From the NCBI RefSeq assembly GCF_009496535.1, contig NZ_WIDL01000010.1:1-64000 (forward strand): DNA of 64,000 nucleotides, given 5' to 3'. Both the position numbers and the translations under genes were made by a program. The notes below the pieces were generated by a model. The model made no database searches. It was not told where the DNA came from and saw nothing but the letters and a program-made list of their open reading frames with translations. Positions 44,588 through 53,970 of the stretch are shown in pieces. Origin of the DNA: Stenotrophomonas sp. MYb238. Its GTDB lineage: Bacteria; Pseudomonadota; Gammaproteobacteria; Xanthomonadales; Xanthomonadaceae. How positions within the stretch are numbered: position 1 is the first letter of the stretch; each line of letters begins with the position of its first letter.

Positions 44588-46690
44588 TTACCAGACCTTG
44601 ACCCGCTTCTCCGGCGTCAGGTACAGCTTCTGGCCTTGTTTGACCTCGAAGGCCGGATACCACGCATCGAGGTTGCGCACGGTCAGCGCGCGGAACTGGC
44701 CCGGCGCATGCACGTTGGTCAGCAGCGAGTTGCGCAGCGCCTGCTCGCGCATCTTGCTGCGCCAGGCCTGGGCGAAGCCGAGGAAGAAGCGCTGGTCCGG
44801 GGTGAAGCCTTCCAGGTCCTGCGCCGGCTTGCCCTGCTGCGCCATCCGATAGGCGTCGTGCGCGGTCGCCAGGCCGGCCACGTCGGCGATGTTCTCGCCC
44901 AGGGTCAGGCGGCCGTTGACGTGCACGCCCGGGAAAGGCTCGTAGCTGCCGAACTGCGCGGCCAGCGCGTCGCCGGCGGCGTTGAACTGCTTCAGGTCTT
45001 CGGCCGTCCACCAGTTGTGCAGCCTGCCGGTCTCGTCGAACAGCGCGCCGGCGTTGTCGAAGCCGTGGCTGATCTCGTGGCCGATCACCGCGCCGATGGC
45101 GCCGTAGTTGACCGCGTCGTCGGCCGCGCCGTCGAAGAACGGCGGCTGCAGGATCGCGGCCGGGAACACCAGGCGGTTTTCCAGCGGCACGTTCATCGCG
45201 TTGATGGTCTGCGGCAGCATCGCCCATTCGCCGTGGTCCACCGGCTGGCCGAGCTTGGCGATGTTGCGCCGGTATTCGAACAGCGCCGCGCGCTGCGCGT
45301 TGCCCAGCGCGTCGTCGCGCTTGACCTCCAGCGCGCCGTAGTCGCGCCACGTGTCGGGATAACCCATGCCGACCTTGAGCCCGGCGACCTTGGCCTTGGC
45401 GTGCGCCTTGGTCTCCGGCGACATCCATTCCAGCGCGTCGATGCGTCGGGCGAAGGCGGCGATGATGTTCTTCGCCATCTCGTCGGCGCGCGCCTTGGTG
45501 GCGGCGTCGAAGTGGCGCTCGACGTAGATCTTGCCGACCGCTTCGCCGATGGCGTTGTTGGTCTCGTTGACGGCGCGCTTCCAGCGCTCGCTCTGCTGCG
45601 GGGTGCCGCTCATCGCGGTGCCGTGGAAGGCGAAGTGCGCGTCGGCGAAGGCCTTGGGCAGGTAGGGCGCGGCCTCGTCCAGCGCGTGGAAGGCGAGGTA
45701 GTCCTTCCATGCGTCCAGCGGCTCGCTGGCGACCAGCTTCGACAGCCCGGCCACGGCCCTGGGCTGCCAGACGATGAAGTCCTGCTGCGCCGACAGGCCG
45801 GCCGCGTCGAGGAACGCGGTCCAGTCCATGCCCGGCGCCCTGGCCGCAAGGTCGGCCTGCTTCCAGGCGTTGGCGCCCTTCTCGACGTCGTTGGTCTCTT
45901 CCTGGGTGGCGTGGGCGCGGGCGATCTTCGTTTCCAGCGCGACGATGCGCGCGGCCTTGGCCGCGGCGTCGGCGTCGCCGGACAGTTCCAGCAGCCGCGC
46001 GACATAGCCTTCGTAGGCCTTGCGCAGCTCGGCCATGCGCCCGCCTTCCAGGTAGAAGTCGCGATCGGGCATGCCCAGGCCGCCCTGCACCAGATAGGGC
46101 GCGTTGCGCTCCGGCTGCAGCAGGTCCACCGACACCCATACGCCGAACAGGTGCGGCGTATAGAAATTGGTGGCGTTGAGCAGGTCCACGTCGGCGCGCA
46201 GGCTGGCGCCCAGCGCCGTGGCCAGCGCCTGCCGGTCGGCGATGCCGGCGATGGCCTGCAGCTGCGGCTGCACCGGCGCCGCCCCGCGCGCCTCGATGCC
46301 GGCCTCGTCCATGAACGCGGCGTAGTAGTCGCCGATCTTGCGCGCCTCGCCGTCGCCGCCCTTGCCGGCTTCCTCCATGATCGCGCGGGTGTCGGCCAGG
46401 GTCTTCTCGTAGATCACGTTGAAGCTGCCGAAGCTGGAACGGTCGGCCGGGATCTCGGTGCGCTGCACCCACTGGCCGTTGGCGAAGTCGAAGAAGTTGT
46501 CGCCGGCGGCCACGCTGCGGTCCATGCCGGAGACGTCGAAGCCGAAACTGCCCAGCTGCGCCTTGGCGGCGGCTTCGGCGGGCGCCTTGGCCGGTGTGCC
46601 GCCGCTGGCCGCGGGCTTGTCGCCTCCGCAGCCGCCCAGCGACAGCGCGGCACCGAGAGCGAGTGCAAGGATCGAACGTTGCAGGGCCAT
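44588..46690 (-). CDS. M13-family zinc metallopeptidase lipoprotein
   Basis: The 700-aa protein has a lipoprotein signal (MALQRSILALALGAALSLGGC). The M13 (neprilysin-like) fold follows, with the N-terminal part about 45-420 and the catalytic part carrying HEISH (538-542). Downstream are GRLTLGENIADVAGLATAHDAY (third zinc ligand Glu and conserved Asp) and the C-terminal VKVW. M13 enzymes cut short peptides in the periplasm or at the surface. GGAG precedes the ATG by about 6 nt. The nearby M28 enzyme suggests overlapping peptide turnover. Length is typical. Confidence 0.95.
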   Translation of the reverse strand: MALQRSILALALGAALSLGGCGGDKPAASGGTPAKAPAEAAAKAQLGSFGFDVSGMDRSVAAGDNFFDFANGQWVQRTEIPADRSSFGSFNVIYEKTLADTRAIMEEAGKGGDGEARKIGDYYAAFMDEAGIEARGAAPVQPQLQAIAGIADRQALATALGASLRADVDLLNATNFYTPHLFGVWVSVDLLQPERNAPYLVQGGLGMPDRDFYLEGGRMAELRKAYEGYVARLLELSGDADAAAKAARIVALETKIARAHATQEETNDVEKGANAWKQADLAARAPGMDWTAFLDAAGLSAQQDFIVWQPRAVAGLSKLVASEPLDAWKDYLAFHALDEAAPYLPKAFADAHFAFHGTAMSGTPQQSERWKRAVNETNNAIGEAVGKIYVERHFDAATKARADEMAKNIIAAFARRIDALEWMSPETKAHAKAKVAGLKVGMGYPDTWRDYGALEVKRDDALGNAQRAALFEYRRNIAKLGQPVDHGEWAMLPQTINAMNVPLENRLVFPAAILQPPFFDGAADDAVNYGAIGAVIGHEISHGFDNAGALFDETGRLHNWWTAEDLKQFNAAGDALAAQFGSYEPFPGVHVNGRLTLGENIADVAGLATAHDAYRMAQQGKPAQDLEGFTPDQRFFLGFAQAWRSKMREQALRNSLLTNVHAPGQFRALTVRNLDAWYPAFEVKQGQKLYLTPEKRVKVW

Positions 46691-46986
46691 GACGGCTCCG
46701 GGATCGGGAAGGAAGGCGCAGTCTAGTCCCGCGGCCTGCGGCGCGCGCCCTCGATTCCGGCACTTGCCGCTCCTGCACGGATATGCCGCGCACGTCTTCC
46801 CGTCGGGGGCGTTTGTGCTGCATGCTGTGAAACGGACATCGATGGCGGCTCCGGGGGGACGGGGCGCATGCATGCTGCGCGCCTGCGCGGATCGCGCGCA
46901 GCGGCCGCGGCCTGTGGTTTCCGGTGGCAAGGCGACAAACGACGGAACGAGACCATGCATGCAGACCGACCGCTGACGCAGAGGGG
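46691..46986. promoter_or_regulatory. Divergent region between the M13 and EAL genes
   Basis: About 296 nt between divergent starts. Several GCATGC/TGCATG words occur (near 46868 and 46955). No clear -10/-35 pair or operator could be called with confidence. Confidence 0.3.
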
Positions 46987-49938
46987 ATGCCGGTGCACCG
47001 GGCCATGACCCACCCGCTGCGCCAGGTCGTCGCGTTCGGGATCGTGATCGCGCTGCTGCTCGCGGCGGCGTTGGTGATCATGCTGTGGAACGACCGCGAC
47101 AGCCGCCTGCAGGCGGCGCAGCGGCAGAGCATGGCGCTGGCGACCGGCAGCGACCGCCTGCTGCGCGCGGAACTGACCACGATGGAGCGCGCGCTGCGCG
47201 GCGCGGCCCGCGACGGACGCGAGTACTACCGGCAGGTGCCGGAGCAGGCGCCGGCGCTGCTGGCGGCCAGCCTCCGCGGCACGCTCGAGCGCAATACCGA
47301 CCTGGCCGCGATCACCCTGGTCGACGACACCGGCACGCCGCTGTCCGAAGGCCGCGGCGATCCGACGCTGGCGCGGTGGACGGTGCCGCGCAACCGCGTG
47401 CTGGCCGGCGAGCTGTATGTCGGCGGACTGGAAGCCCAGGCCGGCGGCGGCATGGTGCTGGTGACGGCGGTGCCGGTGCAGCCGGGCCAATGGCTGCTGG
47501 CACGGGTACGGCTGGCAGTGTTCCAGCGCGTGGTCAGCGGCCTGGATACCGGCCGCCGCGGCGTGGTCTCCATCGGCAGCCGCCACGGCCAGCTGCTGGC
47601 GCACAGCCTGGATCCTTCGGCGGTGGAGCGCACGCTGCCGCGCCCGATGCACGTGCCGCGCCAGGCCGACACGGTCCAGGCGCTGGGGGTGGCGACCAGC
47701 CCGATGGACGGCGTGCGCCGCGTCGTGGCGGTGAGCGCACCGCGCGACTATCCGCTGATCCTGTTCGCCGGCCTGTCCTACGACGAGGTCATGGCGCCGT
47801 GGCGCACCTATTTCTACGTCGCCACCGGCATCTACCTGCTGTACCTGTGCGGGTTCGCCTACCTGTACGGCAGCATGCGCCGCAGCGCGTCGCGCCAGGC
47901 GCGGCTGGCCGAGGAACTGCGCACGGGCGCGGCCGAACTGGCGCTGGCCCACCAGGTCGGCAAGGTGGGCACCTGGTCGATCGACAGGAAGGGCGAGAGC
48001 GTGCGCTGGTCGGCGCTGACCCGGCGCATGTTCTCCCTGCCCGCGCGGCAGGCGCGCCTGGAGGAGTTCTACGCGCACGTGCACGAGGAGGACCGGCCGT
48101 GGCTGCGCCAGCAGGTGGAGCAGGCGACGAAGGCCGGGCGTGCGCTGAACGCGCTGTTCCGGCTGGTGCTGCACGACGGCACCGTGCGCTGGCTGTCGGC
48201 GCGCGGCGAGCGCGTGCACGGGCTGGGGCCGCAGCCGCGCATGACCGGTGCGGTGACCGACATCACCGAACGGGTGCGCAACGAGGCGCGCGTGCAGCGC
48301 GCCGAGCACCAGTTCCGCCTCGTGTTCGACCGCAATCCGGCGCCGTTCTGGATCTTCGACCTGGCCACGCTGCAGTTCCTGGAGGTGAACCAGGCCGCGA
48401 TCGACCAGTACGGCTACAGCCGCGAGGAATTCCTGTCCATGACCATCCTCGACATCCGCCCGCGCGAGGGATGGGAGGAGATCCAGCGCACGCTGGAGGA
48501 ATCCCGCGACGGCAGGATGCCGGCGCCGCAGGTGCGCATGCACCGGCGCCGCGACGGCACCGTGTTCGAGGCGCTGGGGCACCTGGCGCGGCTGGAGTTC
48601 GACGGACGCCCGGCCTGCCTGGTGCTGGCCGAGGACGTCAGCCAGCGGCTGGCCTACGAACGCGACCTGGCCTGGCGCGCCAGCCATCATCCCGGCACCG
48701 GCCTGCTGACCATAGAGGCGCTGGCCGAGCGGCTGGATGCCGGCGCGGCGGGCTACACCATCGTCCACGCGCAGCTGCGCGGCCTGCAGATGGTGGCCGA
48801 TACGCTGGGCCGCGAGGCCGGCGACGAAGTGCTGCAGGCGATGGTCGCCCGGCTTGCCACGCTGGGCATGCGCTATGGCCTGCTGGCCTACCAGCCGGCG
48901 GAGGATTTCGTGCTGGCCGTCGCCGGCGGGCACGATCCGCAGCAGGCGCTGGAGGCGCTGCGCGAGGCCGTGTCCGAGCCGGTGCGCGGGCGCGATTCCT
49001 TCCACCAGCTGGAGCCGCGCATCGGCATGGCGGCCTGCCCGGGCGACGGCGAACGGGCCGACCTGGTGCTGGGGCGCGCGGCGCAGGCGGCCCACGCCGC
49101 ACGCGAGAACGGCGTGGTCGTGCTGCGTTTCGACCATGCGCTGGCGCAGCGCCATGCCGACAGGCTGCAACTGGCCGGGCGCATCCACCTGGCCATCGAG
49201 CGCGACGAGTTCGAGCTCTACTTCCAGCCGATCCGCCACGCCGCCGACGGCTCGCCGGCCGTGCTGGAGGCGCTGCTGCGCTGGCCGCAGCCCGACGGCA
49301 GCTTCGTCCCGCCGTCGGATTTCATCCAGCTGTGCGAAGACACCGGCCAGATCATCGCGCTGGGGCGCTGGGTGATCCGCGCCGCCGCGCACGCCGCGCG
49401 CGCGCTGGCCGACGCCGGCTGGGACGAGCTGCCGGTCGCGGTCAACGTGTCGGCGGTGCAGTTGTTCAACAGCGACCTGGTGGGCGAATTCGCGGCCGCC
49501 TCGGCTGCCTTCGGGCTGCCCTCCGGCGCGCTGCAGATGGAACTGACCGAGAGCAGCCTGATGCGCAATCCCGTCCAGGCCATGCAGATGCTGGAGAGCC
49601 TGAGCGCCAGCGGCATCGCCGTGGCGCTGGACGACTTCGGCACCGGTTTCTCCAGCATGTCCTACCTGCAGCACCTGCCGCTGGATTCGCTGAAGATCGA
49701 CCGCGCCTTCGTCGCCGACGTCGAGCGCAACCCGCGCAACGCCGCCATCTGCCGCGCGCTGCTGTCGCTGGGGCACAGCATGGGCCTGGTGGTGATCGCC
49801 GAGGGCGTGGAAACCGAAGGCCAGCTCGACTGGCTGGTCGCGCATGGCTGCGACCAGGTGCAGGGCTACCTGCTGGGCCGGCCGATGCCGCTGCGCGAAC
49901 TGCTGGCGCTGTTGGCGCTGGCGCGCGATTCAGGGTGA
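46987..49938 (+). CDS. Membrane PAS-GGDEF(degenerate)-EAL phosphodiesterase
   Basis: The ~983-aa protein has an N-terminal helix (about 12-32), a periplasmic dCACHE-like region (about 35-270), a second helix (about 278-300) and two PAS domains (about 315-440 and 445-560). The GGDEF position reads PAEDF (637-641), so it cannot make c-di-GMP. The EAL domain is intact: EALLRW (761-766), NVSAVQ, ELTESSLM, DDFGTGFSS, KIDRAF, AEGVETE, QGYLLGRPMP. It should hydrolyse c-di-GMP. The ATG at 46987 has AGAGGGG upstream but no spacer; GTG 46993 is an alternative. Overlaps the convergent LysR gene by 9 nt. Confidence 0.92.
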   Translation: MPVHRAMTHPLRQVVAFGIVIALLLAAALVIMLWNDRDSRLQAAQRQSMALATGSDRLLRAELTTMERALRGAARDGREYYRQVPEQAPALLAASLRGTLERNTDLAAITLVDDTGTPLSEGRGDPTLARWTVPRNRVLAGELYVGGLEAQAGGGMVLVTAVPVQPGQWLLARVRLAVFQRVVSGLDTGRRGVVSIGSRHGQLLAHSLDPSAVERTLPRPMHVPRQADTVQALGVATSPMDGVRRVVAVSAPRDYPLILFAGLSYDEVMAPWRTYFYVATGIYLLYLCGFAYLYGSMRRSASRQARLAEELRTGAAELALAHQVGKVGTWSIDRKGESVRWSALTRRMFSLPARQARLEEFYAHVHEEDRPWLRQQVEQATKAGRALNALFRLVLHDGTVRWLSARGERVHGLGPQPRMTGAVTDITERVRNEARVQRAEHQFRLVFDRNPAPFWIFDLATLQFLEVNQAAIDQYGYSREEFLSMTILDIRPREGWEEIQRTLEESRDGRMPAPQVRMHRRRDGTVFEALGHLARLEFDGRPACLVLAEDVSQRLAYERDLAWRASHHPGTGLLTIEALAERLDAGAAGYTIVHAQLRGLQMVADTLGREAGDEVLQAMVARLATLGMRYGLLAYQPAEDFVLAVAGGHDPQQALEALREAVSEPVRGRDSFHQLEPRIGMAACPGDGERADLVLGRAAQAAHAARENGVVVLRFDHALAQRHADRLQLAGRIHLAIERDEFELYFQPIRHAADGSPAVLEALLRWPQPDGSFVPPSDFIQLCEDTGQIIALGRWVIRAAAHAARALADAGWDELPVAVNVSAVQLFNSDLVGEFAAASAAFGLPSGALQMELTESSLMRNPVQAMQMLESLSASGIAVALDDFGTGFSSMSYLQHLPLDSLKIDRAFVADVERNPRNAAICRALLSLGHSMGLVVIAEGVETEGQLDWLVAHGCDQVQGYLLGRPMPLRELLALLALARDSG

Positions 49939-50838
49939 GGGCGGGGCGGCGGCGTCCGTGCCGAGCTGCTCGACCAGGTAGTCGATGAAGCTGCGCACCT
50001 TCGGCGCCAGGTGGCTGCGGCTGGCATAGACCGCGTGGATGCCGACCGGCGGCAGGCGCCAGTCCGGCAGCACCGGCACCAGCCGGCCGTCGGACAGGGC
50101 CTGGCCGACGATGAAATCGGGCTGGGCGATGATGCCCATGCCGGCGATGGCCGCCTCGCGCAGCACCTCGCCGTTGTTGGCGCGCATGCGCGCCCTGACC
50201 GGAACGCTCACTTCTCCCTGTGGGCCCTGCAGCTGCCAGCTGTCGCCGCCGGCCCAGTAGCTGTAGGCCAGGCAGGCGTGCCGCGCCAGGTCGTCCGGTC
50301 GCGCCGGCGTGCCGTGGCGCGCCAGATAGGCCGGCGCCGCGCACAGCACGATCGCGGCCTCGGCCAGGCGGCGGGCGATCAGCGCCGGCGCCGGCTGGCG
50401 GGTGATGCGGATCGCCAGGTCGAAGCCCTCCTCGACCATGTCCACCTGCCGGTCGGACAGCGACAGGTCCAGCTCCACGTCCGGATGGCGCCCGGCGTAG
50501 CCGGGCAGCAGCGGCGCCAGCCGGGCGATGCCGTAGCTGACCGGCGCGTTGATCCGCAGCCGGCCCGAAGGCTGCAGCGCCTGCGCGCCGACCGAGGCCT
50601 CCAGCGCGTCGAATTCGGCCAGCAGCTGCACGCAGCGCTGGTAGTAGGCCGCGCCGATGCTGGTCGGGCTTACCCGCCGCGTGGTGCGGTTGAGCAGGCG
50701 CGCGGACAGGCGTTTTTCCAGTGCGGCGATCTGCCGGGTGACCGCGGCGGTGGACAGGTCCAGCGCGTCGGCCGCGGCGCTGAAGCCATTGCGCTCGACC
50801 ACCGCGACGAACACCCGCATGGCATCGATGGTGTCCAT
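49930..50838 (-). CDS. LysR-family transcriptional regulator
   Basis: The 302-aa protein has an N-terminal winged HTH (about 1-60, MDTIDAMRVFVAVVERNGFSAAADALDLSTAAVTRQIAALEKRLSARL in overlapping segments) and a LysR substrate domain (about 90-290). It is divergent from a DODA-type dioxygenase gene with ~100 nt between starts, the usual layout for a LysR regulator and its target. An imperfect palindrome lies in that gap. Confidence 0.93.
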   Translation of the reverse strand: MDTIDAMRVFVAVVERNGFSAAADALDLSTAAVTRQIAALEKRLSARLLNRTTRRVSPTSIGAAYYQRCVQLLAEFDALEASVGAQALQPSGRLRINAPVSYGIARLAPLLPGYAGRHPDVELDLSLSDRQVDMVEEGFDLAIRITRQPAPALIARRLAEAAIVLCAAPAYLARHGTPARPDDLARHACLAYSYWAGGDSWQLQGPQGEVSVPVRARMRANNGEVLREAAIAGMGIIAQPDFIVGQALSDGRLVPVLPDWRLPPVGIHAVYASRSHLAPKVRSFIDYLVEQLGTDAAAPPSP

Positions 50839-50872
50839 TGTTTCGGCTTCGGCAATAAAACGTTGAGGGCGA

Positions 50873-50905
50873 GGTTATTTGTTGCCCCGCGCCGGGGCAA
50901 TAACC
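50873..50905. promoter_or_regulatory. Palindromic operator candidate between the LysR and DODA genes
   Basis: GGTTAT..ATAACC flank an inner perfect inverted repeat TTGCCCC (50882-50888) / GGGGCAA (50894-50900). The outer and inner centres differ by 2 nt. It lies between the two start codons. A likely binding site for the LysR regulator; untested. Confidence 0.55.
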
Positions 50906-50939
50906 TGAGCGGCATCGATCTTTACGCGTGGAGACCGCC

Positions 50940-51740
50940 ATGCAATCCCTGCCTACCCTGTACATCTCCCATGGGTCGCCGATGACCGCGCTGCAGCCCG
51001 GCCCGATGGGGCCGCGCCTGGCCGAACTGGCCGCGGCGCTGCCGCGCCCGCGCGCCATCGTGATGGCCTCGGCGCACTGGCTGGGCCGCGCGCCGATGGT
51101 GTCGGCGGCGGTGCGGCCGGAGACCATCCACGATTTCGGCGGCTTCCCCGACGCGCTGTACCAGTTGCAATACCCGGCCCCCGGCGCGCCGGAACTGGCG
51201 CAGGACGTGGCCGCGCGGCTGGCCGCCGCCGGGCTGTCGCCGGCGGTCGATCCGCGGCGCGGGCTCGACCACGGTGCCTGGGTGCCGCTGCGTTTCCTCT
51301 ATCCGCAGGCCGACGTCCCGGTGCTGCAGCTGTCGATCCAGCCATCGCTGGGGCCGGCGCACCAGTGGGCGATGGGCCGCGCGCTGGCGCCGCTGCGCGA
51401 GGACGGCGTGCTGCTGGTCGGCTCGGGCAGCATCACCCACAACCTGCACGACTGGCGCAGCTACGCGCAGGGCGGGGAGGCGCCGTACGTGCGTCCCTTC
51501 ATCGAATGGGTGGAACGGAAACTGCAGGCCGACGACGTGCCGGCGCTGCTGGACTACCGCCGGCAGGCGCCGTTCGCCGCGCAGGCGCATCCCACCGACG
51601 AACACCTGCTGCCGCTGCATTTCGCCATGGGCGCGGCCGGCAGCGACCGGCTCGGCGCGCGGCGCATCGACGCCGGCATCGACATGGGCTTCCTGGCCAT
51701 GGACATCTACCGCTTCGACGGCGCGGCCGCAGCCGCGTAG
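50940..51740 (+). CDS. DODA-type extradiol dioxygenase
   Basis: The 266-aa protein belongs to the LigB-superfamily 4,5-DOPA dioxygenase extradiol group (YgiD-like). It keeps candidate zinc ligands TLYISHGSPM (His), IVMASAHWLG (His) and RGLDHGAWVPLRFLYP (His), with VGSGSITHNLHDW and HPTDEHLLPLHFA downstream. Characterised members open catechol-type rings using non-heme metal; the substrate here is unknown. GGAG precedes the ATG at 50940; GTG 50928 is in frame but shorter spacing is less favourable. Confidence 0.92.
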   Translation: MQSLPTLYISHGSPMTALQPGPMGPRLAELAAALPRPRAIVMASAHWLGRAPMVSAAVRPETIHDFGGFPDALYQLQYPAPGAPELAQDVAARLAAAGLSPAVDPRRGLDHGAWVPLRFLYPQADVPVLQLSIQPSLGPAHQWAMGRALAPLREDGVLLVGSGSITHNLHDWRSYAQGGEAPYVRPFIEWVERKLQADDVPALLDYRRQAPFAAQAHPTDEHLLPLHFAMGAAGSDRLGARRIDAGIDMGFLAMDIYRFDGAAAAA

Positions 51741-51842
51741 CGGATGCGGTGCATGGCGCGTCGATGGCGGCGTGCGGCGCTGTGGTAATTTCCCCGCGTT
51801 GTTCCAACCGTCGCTGCCCTGGTGGTGACTTCGCGGGGAAGC

Positions 51843-53489
51843 ATGCACACGATCGAAGTCGTTCTGGCGATGCTGGTGGCCGTGGTCGCCAGCGGCTATC
51901 TGGTGAGGATCCTTCCGTTTTCCCTGCCGCTGCCGCTGGTGCAGATCGGCCTGGGCGCGCTGATCTCCGGCGTGTTCAAGCGCGGCCACGCGCTCGAGCC
52001 GGACATGTTCTTCCTGCTGTTCCTGCCGCCGCTGCTGTTCCTGGACGGCTGGCGCATTCCCAAGCAGGGCCTGTTCCGCGACAAGGGCGCGATCCTGGAG
52101 CTGGCCTTCGGCCTGGTGGTGTTCACCGTGGTCGGCGCCGGCCTGCTGCTGCACTGGCTGATTCCGGCCATGCCGCTGGCGGTGGCGTTCGCGCTGGCGG
52201 CGATCGTCTCGCCCACCGATCCGGTGGCGGTGGGCGCCATCGCCTCGCGCGCGCCGATCCCCAAGCGGCTGATGCACATCCTGGAAGGCGAGTCGCTGCT
52301 CAACGACGCCTCCGGCCTGGTCTGCTTCCGTTTCGCGGTGGCGGCGGTGATGACCGGCAGCTTCTCGCTGGCGCAGGCCTCGCTGACCTTCCTGTGGGTG
52401 GCCTTCGCCGGCCTGGCCATCGGCGTGGCGGTGACCCTGGGCGTGTCCACCTTCCAGCGCTGGCTGTGGCGCAGCTTCGGCGAGGAGCCGGGCGCGGCGC
52501 TGCTGGTCAACCTGCTGATTCCCTTCGCCGCCTACCTGCTGGCCGAGGAATTCAACGCGTCGGGCATCCTCGCCGCGGTCGCCGCCGGCATCGCCATGAG
52601 CTACGTGGAACTGACCGGCCGCATCAGCGGCAGCATGCGCGTGCAGCGCGCGGCGGTGTGGAACACGGTGCAGTTCAGCTTCAACGGCATCATGTTCGTG
52701 CTGCTGGGCGAGCAGCTGCCGGGCATCGTCCAGCGCGCGGTGGACACCATCGCGGTCACCGGCCACAGCCAATGGTGGTGGCTGGCGGTCTACGTGGTGG
52801 CGATCAACGCGATGCTGGTGGTGCTGCGCCTGGCCTGGGTATGGCTGTCGCTGCGCTGGAACCTGCTGCGCGCGCGCTGGCGCGGCGAGGAACGCGCCAG
52901 CGCGACCTCGTGGCGCGTGGTGCTGGCGATGTCGGTGGCCGGCGTGCGCGGCGCCATCACCCTGGCCGGCGTGCTGACCCTGCCGCTGATGGTGCCCGGC
53001 GGCGAGCCGTTCCCGGCGCGCGATCTGGTGATCTTCCTGGCCGCGTCGGTGATCCTGGTGTCGCTGGTCGGCGCCAGCCTGCTGCTGCCGCGGCTGCTGC
53101 GCGGGTTGGAACTGCCCAAGGACGACGACAGCCGGCGGGTGGAGGACCTGGCCCGCAAGCTGTCGTCCAAGGCCGCGCTGGCGGCGGTGGAGAAAACGCG
53201 CCAGCAGCTGGTGGACGGCCAGACCACCACCAACGTGCAGCTCTACAACGATGCCGCCGCGCGGGTCAGCCTGCTGTACCAGCGCAATCTGGAGAAGGGG
53301 CAGGGGCCGGACGAGGACCCGGAGAAGGTGCGGCGCATGGAACAGGCCTACCGCAGCCTGCGCTCGGCCGGGCTCACCGCCGAGCGCGAGGAACTGTTCC
53401 GGCTGACGCGGCACGGGCAGATACCCGACGAGGTCGCGCGCAAGCTGATCCGCAACCTGGACCTGCTGGAAAGCCGGCAGCGGGATTGA
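51843..53489 (+). CDS. CPA1-family Na+/H+ antiporter
   Basis: The 548-aa protein has about 12 transmembrane helices and the CPA1 motifs SPTDPVAVGAI (123-133) and ESLLNDASGLV (150-160, ion-binding ND pair). A hydrophilic C-terminal tail (about 430-548) may regulate activity. CPA1 antiporters exchange Na+ or K+ for protons at the inner membrane. GGGGA precedes the ATG at 51843. The 100 nt before it hold no clear promoter. Confidence 0.94.
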   Translation: MHTIEVVLAMLVAVVASGYLVRILPFSLPLPLVQIGLGALISGVFKRGHALEPDMFFLLFLPPLLFLDGWRIPKQGLFRDKGAILELAFGLVVFTVVGAGLLLHWLIPAMPLAVAFALAAIVSPTDPVAVGAIASRAPIPKRLMHILEGESLLNDASGLVCFRFAVAAVMTGSFSLAQASLTFLWVAFAGLAIGVAVTLGVSTFQRWLWRSFGEEPGAALLVNLLIPFAAYLLAEEFNASGILAAVAAGIAMSYVELTGRISGSMRVQRAAVWNTVQFSFNGIMFVLLGEQLPGIVQRAVDTIAVTGHSQWWWLAVYVVAINAMLVVLRLAWVWLSLRWNLLRARWRGEERASATSWRVVLAMSVAGVRGAITLAGVLTLPLMVPGGEPFPARDLVIFLAASVILVSLVGASLLLPRLLRGLELPKDDDSRRVEDLARKLSSKAALAAVEKTRQQLVDGQTTTNVQLYNDAAARVSLLYQRNLEKGQGPDEDPEKVRRMEQAYRSLRSAGLTAEREELFRLTRHGQIPDEVARKLIRNLDLLESRQRD

Positions 53490-53607
53490 GGCAGGAACCG
53501 GGGAGCAGGAACCGGGAACCGGGAACCGAGGGAAGCGGCGGCGACGGCAGGAACCGCTGCGGTGACTGCTTCCGCTCCTGCCGTTGCCGGTTCCTGCCCT
53601 GAACCCC
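53490..53607. repeat. Short tandem GGGAACC repeats and a long-loop inverted repeat
   Basis: The words CAGGAACCGGG, AACCGGGAACCGGGAACCG and GGCAGGAACC follow one another, and GGCAGGAACC (53546-53555) is inverted as GGTTCCTGCC (53589-53598). No gene is seen. This resembles the degenerate GGGAATCGGGAA-type intergenic repeats of xanthomonads. Confidence 0.5.
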
Positions 53608-53853
53608 TTACTTGTTCAATTCGAGGAAATACGCCTCGACCGCGCCGTTGATCTTCAGCGTCATCGGGTTGCCGCGGCGGTCGCGGGCCTTGCCGGCCTG
53701 GACGCGGATCCAGCCTTCGCTGACCGAGTATTCCTCCACGTCATCGCGCTCGACGCCGTTGAAGCGGATGCCGACGCCGCGCTCGAGGATGGCCGGGTCG
53801 TGGAACGGGCTGGTGGGGTTGACCGCCAGGCGATCGGGAGGGGTATCGCTCAT
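53608..53853 (-). CDS. DUF3297 family protein
   Basis: The 81-aa product (MSDTPPDRLAVNPTSPFHDP; IRFNGVERDDVEEYSVSEGW; RRGNPMTLKINGAVEAYF) fits the DUF3297 family, small cytoplasmic proteins of unknown function common in proteobacteria. Its length is normal. Confidence 0.9.
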   Translation of the reverse strand: MSDTPPDRLAVNPTSPFHDPAILERGVGIRFNGVERDDVEEYSVSEGWIRVQAGKARDRRGNPMTLKINGAVEAYFLELNK

Positions 53854-53970
53854 GTCACTGTTCGCTGAAGGCCACCGCGGCCCTCTTCAGGGCACAAGGA
53901 TAACCGCTGCGGCTTCCGCTGCCGCGCGCGCGGCGGCAGAATGCGCGCCATCACGCAGTGGAGAGCCGCC

